This document shows, in pieces, positions 1 through 5,099 of a stretch of DNA of 5,671 nucleotides; within the stretch, counting starts at the first letter, position 1, and each line of letters opens with the position of its first letter. Origin of the DNA: Chloroflexota bacterium (lineage in GTDB: Bacteria > Chloroflexota > Dormibacteria > CF-121); assembly GCA_005889395.1 (NCBI GenBank), contig VBFX01000303.1, forward strand, positions 1 through 5,671, in the 5' to 3' direction. The notes under the pieces are model-generated. The model worked only from the letters and a program-made list of their open reading frames with translations, had not been told where the DNA came from and did no database searches. The translations under genes were made by a program, and so were the position numbers.

Positions 1-731
1 TGGGACCGCGCGTCCAGGAGCAGCTTGTCTGGGCGCTGCTCGCTTACACGACCGAGGACCCCGACCGGCAGGTCGATGTTCTCTACGAGCTCGGTGTCGC
101 CGGCCGTCACATCGACCGGGCGGCGCTCCGGCGCGACGTCGAGCATCTTCGATCCCGCTACTACGGCCGGCCGGTCGGCGAAATCGCGATTGGCCCGGTG
201 TTCAACGACGTCCTCGGCGTGATCCGCCGCCACCGGCTGCATCTTCCGCCCGGCTACGCGCTGCTGCTGAAGACCGTGCTGATGCACGAGAACCTGGTCA
301 CCCGTCTCGATCCGAGTTTCGAGTTCACCGCCGTGCTCGGACCGTACGCGCGGGGCATGATGGTGCGTCACTTCTCGCCGCTCGGCTGGGGGAAGGCGTT
401 CGGCCAGGCCGGCATCGACCTGGCGCGGCTCGGCATCGAGCTGCCGCAACAGGTGCGCCGGCTGCTGAGCTCGCTGCAACGCGGCGATGTCGAGGTGGCG
501 ATCCGGCCAACCGGCTTCGAGGCCATGATCCGCCGGCTGGAGCGGATTGCGAATCGCCTGGTGCTCGGCATCATCGCCGCGGGGTTCGTGGTCGCGCTCG
601 CCGTCCTGCTTTCCGCCTACCACGTCCGAAGCGATCCGCAGACCGGCGCCATCCTGCTTGCGGGCTTTGTGCTGGCGAGTGTGCTGGGCGTCTATATCGC
701 CTGGAGCATCCTGCGCTCGGGTCGGCCCTAG
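1..731 (+). CDS. AarF/ABC1/UbiB-family kinase-like protein, C-terminal part (5' end outside window)
   Basis: The first complete codon is at position 3 and the frame is open to a TAG at 729-731, giving 242 visible residues. The text matches the region after the kinase core of ABC1/UbiB proteins: a helical segment with 'RQVDVLYELGVAG', a stretch 'RSRYYGRPVGEI', the 'LHLPPGYALLLKTVLMHENLVTRLDP' type helix typical of the family, and then, near residues 188-207 and 216-236, two hydrophobic segments that form the usual C-terminal membrane anchor. The ATP-binding and catalytic motifs lie upstream and cannot be checked. Family members are atypical protein-kinase-fold ATPases linked to isoprenoid quinone biosynthesis or lipid handling at the membrane. 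The GTG at 198 is an internal valine codon, not a start. It converges with the next gene with overlapping stop codons, so it has no private terminator. Family assignment is firm; the substrate is unknown. Confidence 0.88.
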   Translation, partial: GPRVQEQLVWALLAYTTEDPDRQVDVLYELGVAGRHIDRAALRRDVEHLRSRYYGRPVGEIAIGPVFNDVLGVIRRHRLHLPPGYALLLKTVLMHENLVTRLDPSFEFTAVLGPYARGMMVRHFSPLGWGKAFGQAGIDLARLGIELPQQVRRLLSSLQRGDVEVAIRPTGFEAMIRRLERIANRLVLGIIAAGFVVALAVLLSAYHVRSDPQTGAILLAGFVLASVLGVYIAWSILRSGRP

Positions 732-2020
732 AATGCCGGCGTAATCGGGGTGCTGGCAATCGTGACCGACTTCGACGTCCCGTTGGCGTCCACGATGTTG
801 AAGGACACATGGGCGCCGTCGTCCGTGCTCGCGACAACGGCCACCTTCGAGCCGTTCGGCTGTGCAAGGACGGTCAGCCAGTGCGGATGCGGGCACATGC
901 ACTGGTGCCAGACGATCTCGTGCGTACGGTAGCGCATCACCTGGGCCTCTTGCACGCTCGGGTCGCCGAACGTGTTGCCAACCACCAGCGAGCCGTCCCA
1001 GGAGAAGCGTTGCACCACGATGCCCGAAAACTGGCCGACCGTGGTGCCGCTCGGCAGCTGGCGGATGAGGGTCGCCGGGCCGCTGGTGTTGCCCGCAAAC
1101 TGCTCGGCGATGTACTGGCCGTTCGACTGGCCGATTACGACGGCCCGCTGAGTCAGCACGCTGCAGGCAGCCAGCACCGGGACCTGATTTGTTCCCGGGG
1201 TAACAGGGACGGTTCCGACACGGACCCGCGGAGCATTGATCCTGAGCATGTCGAGCTCATAAGAAGCCGTCGGCGTCGAGGTCATACCGCAGAAGGTTCG
1301 CCCGTCGTCGGCCCACATCATGTTCTGGTCGACTGGAACAAAGCCAACCGGGTCGCCGTTCGCGTCGTAAACCGCACTGTTCCCACCCGGGGTGTTGGGG
1401 CGGCGCCAGAGAAGTAAGCCGTCTGGCGATTGAATCATGGGCCCGGCGCTCAGATTCTTGACCGGCCTTCCGCTCCAATCCACCCCATGCAGGTCGTTGG
1501 AAGGGCCGCCGTACCAGATGAGCGGTCCGGAGGTCGAGGGCCTAACCGAAGGCGATGCACTGGTTGCGGATGTCGGGTTGGGGCTTGGGCTGGGGGCGAC
1601 GTGCTGCTCGGTGCCCGTGTGAAATGACCAGCGGACTTTGATCTGCTTGTGCTCGCCCTTGCCAGTCCAGTCGTCCTGGTCGAGCTCGACGTGGTAGAGG
1701 CTGCTGGCACGCAGGCCGCGGTAGTCGATGACGAAGGTCGTGCCATCCCAATGCGGGTTGTCGAGCGTCACGCCGACAGGCGGTTCGAGCTTTATGGTTG
1801 GATCGTTGGCGGGCCGGCTGACGTACTCGGCGCGGATCTCGCCGCTGACCGGGACGTTGGTCGCACCATCCGGCGGGCTCACGGCATGGATATGCGCCTC
1901 AGCCATCGTCGCCGCCAGGCTGCCCTGCTGGGCACGGAGGACCATCACGAATCCGCCGACCGCCAGCGCGAAGACCAGCACCAGCGCGGCGCCGGCCAGC
2001 TGTTTCGCCCAGTTCTTCAT
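728..2020 (-). CDS. Membrane-anchored exported protein: SbsA-type Ig-like domain, Pro/Ser/Thr linker, propeller-like domain
   Basis: 430 residues. The N-terminus (MKNW, then a hydrophobic segment at about 9-28) is an uncleaved signal anchor or signal peptide. Residues about 44-137 read as an SbsA/Big_5 Ig-like domain: 'SPPDGATNVPVSG' at the start, 'LYHVEL' and a closing 'WSFHTG'. Residues about 139-166 are a Pro/Ser/Thr-rich linker. Residues about 167-430 carry spaced S/A/Q-x-D/N-G turns followed by hydrophobic strands ('SPDGLLLW', 'ADDGRTFC', 'SWDGSLVVG', 'QPNGSKVAV'), suggesting a WD40/TolB-like beta-propeller with about five blades. One strand, residues 371-381, alternates His and Cys (H372, C374, C376, H378, H380) between two Trp. 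The product should sit on the outer face of the membrane; its ligand is unknown. It is last in the minus-strand run, 22 bp after the acyltransferase. The ATG at 2020 has no Shine-Dalgarno at normal distance; GAGG lies 20 nt upstream beyond a hairpin. Confidence 0.85.
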   Translation of the reverse strand: MKNWAKQLAGAALVLVFALAVGGFVMVLRAQQGSLAATMAEAHIHAVSPPDGATNVPVSGEIRAEYVSRPANDPTIKLEPPVGVTLDNPHWDGTTFVIDYRGLRASSLYHVELDQDDWTGKGEHKQIKVRWSFHTGTEQHVAPSPSPNPTSATSASPSVRPSTSGPLIWYGGPSNDLHGVDWSGRPVKNLSAGPMIQSPDGLLLWRRPNTPGGNSAVYDANGDPVGFVPVDQNMMWADDGRTFCGMTSTPTASYELDMLRINAPRVRVGTVPVTPGTNQVPVLAACSVLTQRAVVIGQSNGQYIAEQFAGNTSGPATLIRQLPSGTTVGQFSGIVVQRFSWDGSLVVGNTFGDPSVQEAQVMRYRTHEIVWHQCMCPHPHWLTVLAQPNGSKVAVVASTDDGAHVSFNIVDANGTSKSVTIASTPITPAF

Positions 2021-2038
2021 CCGCCGGGATAACGGCGG
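2021..2038 (-). promoter_or_regulatory. 6-bp perfect hairpin abutting the start codon at 2020
   Basis: On the coding (minus) strand CCGCCG and CGGCGG form a perfect all-GC stem around a six-base loop, and the last stem base touches the ATG at 2020. The sequence GAGG (2041-2044), which overlaps the TGA stop of the upstream acyltransferase gene, lies two bases before the stem. There is no T run, so it does not look like an intrinsic terminator. It could either block initiation or fold away the distance between GAGG and the ATG. The inverted repeat is seen directly; the role is inference. Confidence 0.5.
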
Positions 2039-2042
2039 AACC

Positions 2043-2735
2043 TCAGAAAAGGTGCGTAAGGCGCCGCCGTAGCAGCTTGGCGCCGCCGGGGTCGTGGTAG
2101 GGCGGCAGCAGCTCGCGCATTCGGGCCTCCGCCAGGGTGACCATCGACTCGACCGTCTGCCCGGTGCTCTCGATTGGTTGGCCGATGATCAGGCGAATCG
2201 GTTTCCGCAACCACAGATCCTTTGTACCGGAGAGTGCCACCGGCAACACCGGCACATGGTTGTCGACGGCGAAGTGCGCAAACCCCTTCTTGAACGGTGA
2301 GATCTCGCCCTCGGTCGCCCCGTAGTGGCCTTCCGGGTAGATCGCGATCACGCCACCTCGCTCCAGGCATCGGTTCGCCTGCTCGAAGAGCACCAGGTCG
2401 GGGCGAGCCTGGCGGTTGACGGGGATGTATCCTCCCACACTCTTGACCAGCGCCCATTGGACCTTGCGCGTCACGAGCATGGTGGTGTCGCCGAGGAAAT
2501 GGATGCGGGGCTCGGCCGGGAAGCTGGCGAGGATGGCAAACGAATCCAGCCAGTTGAGATGGTTGGCGATCAGCACATAGGCACGATCGGTCGGAATCCG
2601 GTCCCGACCCTCGACCGTGATGCGAAACAGCGCATGAAGCAGGGGCACGGCCCAGAGCCGTATCGCTCGATAGGCCAGGGTCGCTTCCCGCTGCACGGGA
2701 AGGAGATCGGCGGGCGGCTGCGCCGGCGCCTCCAT
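2043..2735 (-). CDS. plsC: PlsC-type lysophospholipid (1-acylglycerol-3-phosphate) acyltransferase
   Basis: 230 residues, normal length for the LPLAT/PlsC family, which moves an acyl chain onto the sn-2 position of lysophosphatidate (or a related acceptor) at the cytoplasmic membrane face. All four family blocks are visible: block I N58-H59-x4-D64 ('NHLNWLD', the catalytic His/Asp pair), block II 'GGYIPVNR' at 101-108, block III 'YPEG' at 133-136, and block IV 'VPVLPVALSG' at 161-170. Block III continues HYG where many members have TRS, so acceptor choice may differ from classical PlsC. A weakly hydrophobic stretch at about 24-37 may contact the membrane; there is no clear membrane span. The ATG at 2735 is 30 bp from the stop of the preceding gene and has no Shine-Dalgarno; a promoter-like element ends 6 nt before it. 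The next gene starts 22 bp downstream. The catalytic family is certain; the exact acceptor lipid is not. Confidence 0.92.
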   Translation of the reverse strand: MEAPAQPPADLLPVQREATLAYRAIRLWAVPLLHALFRITVEGRDRIPTDRAYVLIANHLNWLDSFAILASFPAEPRIHFLGDTTMLVTRKVQWALVKSVGGYIPVNRQARPDLVLFEQANRCLERGGVIAIYPEGHYGATEGEISPFKKGFAHFAVDNHVPVLPVALSGTKDLWLRKPIRLIIGQPIESTGQTVESMVTLAEARMRELLPPYHDPGGAKLLRRRLTHLF

Positions 2736-2769
2736 TTGCGTATTAAAGCGCGAATCGGCCTGTCGTCAG
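2736..2769 (-). promoter_or_regulatory. Possible internal promoter giving a leaderless acyltransferase transcript
   Basis: On the minus strand CTGACG (2769-2764, 4 of 6 to TTGACA), a 16-bp spacer and TTTAAT (2747-2742, 5 of 6 to TATAAT) are followed by six bases and the ATG at 2735. That places the expected transcription start at or next to the A of the ATG. The absence of any Shine-Dalgarno here fits a leaderless message. In this GC-rich DNA an AT-rich hexamer is conspicuous, but a match of this quality can occur by chance. The -35 element overlaps the stop codon of the gene in front. Confidence 0.3.
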
Positions 2770-3869
2770 AGTACGCGGAACGTGGATACGATCTGGTCGA
2801 TCGTGCTTTGCATCTCGTCCGTCACGGCATCCAGGACGCCGAACCGTAGGAGGTAGCCGTTCGAGCGGAATGCCTTCGTCATCACCAGTGCGTACTCGAC
2901 GTAGTGGTTAGTGACCGAAACGCCGTCGGCGTCCAGATAGGTTTCGCTGAACATCATGCGCACCGCCTCGCCGGCTGGCAGTGTAACCCGATGCTGTTCC
3001 ATTAGCTGTATATCTCCGCCCACCTGCGCGGCGGCTGCGTTCCTGGCAAAACGATCGAGGGACGTGGGACTGCCGTTTTCCCTGGCGATTACGAGATTGG
3101 CGCTCCCGTTGTTTGCCTCCGCATAGAACTTGATAACCTTCGTCGGTTTCTCCTGCTGAGCTTCCAGGTCGTAGCTCACGCTGGCCCAGCCGGCGGGCAG
3201 CTGGATGGTGAAGCCGGCATCCGTATTGCGGTACGCCGTCCAACCCGCGGACACCGGAAGGTCGGTTACTGGCGAGGCGGCGGGCAGGTAGCTGATCACA
3301 GGGCCCGCGTCGGCGACGGTCCAGTAGTAGAGAAGTCCGCCCAGGGCGGCGGACAGGAGCAGGCTCAGTAGCGTGGCGGCGACTTCACCGACACTGAGGC
3401 GCCGCTCTCTCTCCAGCGGATAGGTGGCTCGCAGATACGACGTAATCGAACGCTGGGCGAGGTAGATGGCAAACCCCGTGAGCAGGAATGCGAGCAGCAA
3501 AATAAGCAACAAACCTCCGAGCGAGCGGTTGGCCAGGCGGCCCGCCTGGAGTGCAAGGGAGCCGGCGACGAGCAGGGCGACGATGAGTTTCGGATGGACG
3601 CGTGCCTTGCTGCCGGCAGCCTTCTTCAGGTCGTCCAGCTGGCGCCAGACCATTACCACCCCGACGATCGGTATCAGCGTCCACCAGAACGAACTGGCGC
3701 GCGGAAAACCCTCGCGTCTGGTGAATTTGAAGAGCTGCCAGGTCCACCAGGTGGGGTAAGTGATACCCGCCAGCACGGCAAGGATGCCAACCCGCAATGG
3801 CCTCCGATAGAGGTTGAGGCCGCCCTGCGCCGCCGACGGTGGCTCAGAATGGGCAGTTGGCTGACTCAT
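2766..3869 (-). CDS. Multi-span membrane protein with C-terminal Mog1p/PsbP-like extracytoplasmic domain
   Basis: 367 residues from the ATG at 3869. This start is chosen over the open frame that continues to 3971 because GGAGGG lies 6 nt ahead of it and it overlaps the previous stop as ATGA, a classic coupled arrangement. The N-terminal half has hydrophobic segments at about 26-47, 61-78, 95-112, 118-138 and 162-184; the first two, with 'YPTWWTWQLFKF' and 'FWWTLIPIVGVVMVW', recall DUF4234-type membrane pairs. After a short linker the part from about 209 to 367 ('YRNTDAGFTIQLPAGW', 'NLVIARENG', a long central helix, then 'IDQIVSTFRVL' at the end) matches the pattern of Mog1p/PsbP-like or DUF1795 domains, small alpha/beta domains often found on the outer face of the membrane. 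With five spans and a cytoplasmic N-terminus this domain would be outside. No catalytic residues are recognised and the function is unknown. Confidence 0.85.
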   Translation of the reverse strand: MSQPTAHSEPPSAAQGGLNLYRRPLRVGILAVLAGITYPTWWTWQLFKFTRREGFPRASSFWWTLIPIVGVVMVWRQLDDLKKAAGSKARVHPKLIVALLVAGSLALQAGRLANRSLGGLLLILLLAFLLTGFAIYLAQRSITSYLRATYPLERERRLSVGEVAATLLSLLLSAALGGLLYYWTVADAGPVISYLPAASPVTDLPVSAGWTAYRNTDAGFTIQLPAGWASVSYDLEAQQEKPTKVIKFYAEANNGSANLVIARENGSPTSLDRFARNAAAAQVGGDIQLMEQHRVTLPAGEAVRMMFSETYLDADGVSVTNHYVEYALVMTKAFRSNGYLLRFGVLDAVTDEMQSTIDQIVSTFRVL

Positions 3870-4477
3870 GGCCGGCCCTCCGTCTGTCGCGCATGCTGCC
3901 TGGATTGGCGCCCATCGATCTGGGCAATGACCGCGATGGCCAGCCCTGCCGCGCGCTGCGGCGCCGCCCAAAAGTTATCGAGGAGGAGGGCGACCCACCA
4001 CGTGCCCCACCAGACACCGAGCAAGATTGGCGTCGACATCGCTCGCCGAGATGCCCGGTTGGTTGCTGGGGTTGAGGGGTCGCTTCCCTTCCACAATTCG
4101 ATCGCGATCCGCAGGGGAACCCAGAAGAAGGCGATCGGTACGAACCACCAGGCCACGGCGGACCGGCTGGTGAACTGCAGTTCCCGCGCGCCGAGTGCCG
4201 GCAGCTGCCGATAGGCGCAGCTGAACCAACGGAGGAAGGTAATGACGCATACGGCTCCGACGAGGAGCTGGAGCATGCTTCCGCCGATCAGCAGGGCATC
4301 GTAGCGCGACCCTACGCGCAGGTAGAAGTAGTCAGACACGACCGTAAGCGTGGATATGGTGGCCGCGATTGAGGCGACAAGGGACCCGATTGCCCAGATC
4401 GCCCGCGAATGCGCCGATCGGAACGTGGGTGGCGGCACCTCGGCCGTCAACCTGCCGCTACCGAGCTGTGTTGCCAT
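3866..4477 (-). CDS. DUF4328 domain-containing membrane protein
   Basis: 203 residues from the ATG at 4477, chosen because GGGAGG stands 7 nt upstream. The diagnostic block of DUF4328 is clear: 'FLRWFSCAYRQLPALGA' at 81-97 followed by 'AVAWWFVPIAFFWVPLRI' at 107-124 and 'ELWKGS' at 127-132, then a Trp-rich segment 'WWGTWWVALLL' at 156-166 and the closing 'IDGRQ'. Hydrophobic segments fall at about 28-47, 62-82, 107-125, 152-168 and 176-187. The family is common in actinobacteria and relatives and has no established function. Compared with my memory of the family, the stretch between the Trp-rich segment and the terminal I-x-x-R-Q is short, as if one helix were missing. The stop overlaps the next start (ATGA), so the two products are probably made in step. 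An in-frame extension to a GTG at 4573 is possible and is discussed under the repeat. Confidence 0.88.
   Translation of the reverse strand: MATQLGSGRLTAEVPPPTFRSAHSRAIWAIGSLVASIAATISTLTVVSDYFYLRVGSRYDALLIGGSMLQLLVGAVCVITFLRWFSCAYRQLPALGARELQFTSRSAVAWWFVPIAFFWVPLRIAIELWKGSDPSTPATNRASRRAMSTPILLGVWWGTWWVALLLDNFWAAPQRAAGLAIAVIAQIDGRQSRQHARQTEGRP
3876..3881 (-). promoter_or_regulatory. Shine-Dalgarno GGAGGG fixing the start at 3869
   Basis: On the minus strand GGAGGG ends 6 nt before the ATG at 3869. It lies inside the end of the DUF4328 gene, so translation of the downstream gene probably depends partly on the upstream ribosome. It rules out the longer open frame reaching 3971. Confidence 0.8.
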
Positions 4478-4484
4478 TGTTCGA

Positions 4485-4490
4485 CCTCCC
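4485..4490 (-). promoter_or_regulatory. Shine-Dalgarno GGGAGG fixing the start at 4477
   Basis: Within AAGGGAGG on the minus strand, with the core ending 7 nt before the ATG at 4477. It is the reason for preferring a 203-residue DUF4328 protein to the 235-residue form beginning with GTG at 4573, which has no comparable site. Confidence 0.75.
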
Positions 4491-4528
4491 TTCCTGATGG
4501 CGACAGCGTTGCAGCCGGATAGCGGAGA

Positions 4529-4572
4529 AATCGGGCGGGAAAAGGCGCCTGTTGTACGCATGCTGGTGCTCA
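4529..4572 (-). repeat. 44-bp leader repeat, copy A (before the DUF4328 gene)
   Basis: Reading on the minus strand it begins TGAGCACC, has ATG-N-GTAC in the middle and ends GCGCCTTTTC-Y-CGCCCGATT. It aligns without gaps to copy B at 5021-5064 with 35 of 44 bases identical, in the same orientation. It fills most of the 102-bp gap between the DUF3592-like stop and the DUF4328 start. It is also in frame with the downstream gene and would encode M-S-T-S-M-R-T-T-G-A-F-S-R-P-I from the GTG at 4573. Confidence 0.7.
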
Positions 4573-4579
4573 CGGCCGC

Positions 4580-4936
4580 TCATTCCGGGCTCTTACGAGG
4601 CCAGCAAGCTACGACCATCAAGGCCAGCAACGGCCCGAAGACGAGTTCTGCGATCAACAAGACGGCTAACTGGCCGGCCGGGTCGATCATGCTGTCGCAA
4701 ATGTTGCTTGGGTCGTAATGGATTTGGATGGTTTCGCTGGGCTCCGGCAAAGGCGGCCCTGCGCTGGCGGTTCCGAGACAGCTCCGCTCGGCGATCACGT
4801 ATGCGTATTGGTACGCGCCGGTATGAGGACCATCAGCCGCAATCACCCGCGCGGTCGTTGTGGCACGCAGATTCAGCCAGTGGGCGAACACCGCCACCGT
4901 GATGAGTCCGAACCACAGGGACAGCAGCAGGAGCAT
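4580..4936 (-). CDS. Small two-span membrane protein, DUF3592-like
   Basis: 118 residues from the ATG at 4936, which has GGGAGG 6 nt upstream. A hydrophobic N-terminal segment (about 1-22) and a second one (about 88-111) frame an extracytoplasmic loop. The loop opens with 'TTTARVIAADG' and closes with 'IQIHYDPSN', the same order as in DUF3592 proteins, where a short membrane-proximal beta domain has an A-x-V-I start and a Y-D-P near its end. Cys53 and Cys80 both fall in the loop and could form a disulfide. It is the first gene of the minus-strand run and stands opposite the divergent substrate-binding gene. A longer in-frame form starting at 5065 would add 43 residues with the repeat-encoded peptide but lacks a good ribosome site and would bury the membrane segment. 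No function is known. Gene reality is well supported; the family link is moderate. Confidence 0.75.
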   Translation of the reverse strand: MLLLLSLWFGLITVAVFAHWLNLRATTTARVIAADGPHTGAYQYAYVIAERSCLGTASAGPPLPEPSETIQIHYDPSNICDSMIDPAGQLAVLLIAELVFGPLLALMVVACWPRKSPE

Positions 4937-4942
4937 CGATGT

Positions 4943-4948
4943 CCTCCC
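4943..4948 (-). promoter_or_regulatory. Shine-Dalgarno GGGAGG fixing the start at 4936
   Basis: GGGAGG on the minus strand ends 6 nt before the ATG at 4936. It favours the 118-residue form of the DUF3592-like protein over the extension to 5065. Confidence 0.75.
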
Positions 4949-4980
4949 GATCTGATGTACGCGACCCGTAGCTCTGGCTT

Positions 4981-5005
4981 CATCAGGCATGAGGCCATGC
5001 TGACG
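4981..5005 (-). other. Bulged hairpin in the leader of the DUF3592-like gene
   Basis: On the minus strand UCAG-CAUG, loop GCCU, then CAUG-C-CUGA pair as an eight-base-pair stem with one bulged C, extendable by a G-U and a C-G pair. It lies between repeat copy B and the ribosome site, inside any transcript that includes the repeat. There is no following U run, so it is not an obvious terminator. The pairing is seen; any role is inference. Confidence 0.4.
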
Positions 5006-5020
5006 TCGAAGGGCCGCCTG

Positions 5021-5064
5021 AATCGGGCGAGAAAAGGCGCAAGCGGTACTCATATCGGTGCTCA
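5021..5064 (-). repeat. 44-bp leader repeat, copy B (before the DUF3592-like gene)
   Basis: Same layout and orientation as copy A at 4529-4572, with nine mismatches and no gaps. The best conserved block is GCGCCTTTTC-Y-CGCCCGATT. It ends 84 bp before the ATG at 4936, whereas copy A ends 51 bp before its gene. In frame with the gene it would encode M-S-T-D-M-S-T-A-C-A-F-S-R-P-I from an ATG at 5065. It also lies 35 bp before the divergent start at 5100. Confidence 0.7.
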
Positions 5065-5099
5065 TGCGGCCCAGCTAGTATTGGCTCGGGATTAGGCGA

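Larger units (their letters stand above)
4937..5099. promoter_or_regulatory. Divergent control region between the envelope cluster and the substrate-binding gene
   Basis: 163 bp separate the start at 4936 (-) from the start at 5100 (+). Both units must be driven from here unless a promoter lies inside the opposite gene. It contains the ribosome site for the minus gene, a bulged hairpin (4981-5005) and repeat copy B (5021-5064). I cannot assign convincing -35/-10 pairs; CTAGTATT at 5075-5082 is the only AT-rich island near the plus-strand start. Confidence 0.45.

Noticed and set aside
198..200. GTG at 198 as the start of the UbiB-like gene
   Set aside because: The family similarity continues unbroken upstream in the same frame to the window edge.
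809..1417. 202-residue plus-strand open frame inside the Ig/propeller gene
   Set aside because: Antisense shadow: the minus-strand protein has clear domain order, signal anchor and linker, while this frame is rich in Arg/Ala/His and has no recognisable motif or ribosome site.
3870..3971. Longer N-terminus for the PsbP-like membrane protein
   Set aside because: The extra 34 residues are Gly/Ala/Arg-rich, lie inside the DUF4328 gene, and the ATG at 3869 has a strong ribosome site and ATGA coupling.
3594..4214. 206-residue plus-strand open frame across the DUF4328 / PsbP-like junction
   Set aside because: It spans two well-supported minus-strand genes with coupled stop/start and shows low-complexity Arg/Pro text typical of GC-rich antisense frames.
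5076..5081. TAGTAT as -10 of the plus-strand gene
   Set aside because: It fits TAnnnT and the distance to 5100 is workable, but no -35 resembling TTGACA is found 16-18 bp upstream, so it is not listed as a promoter.
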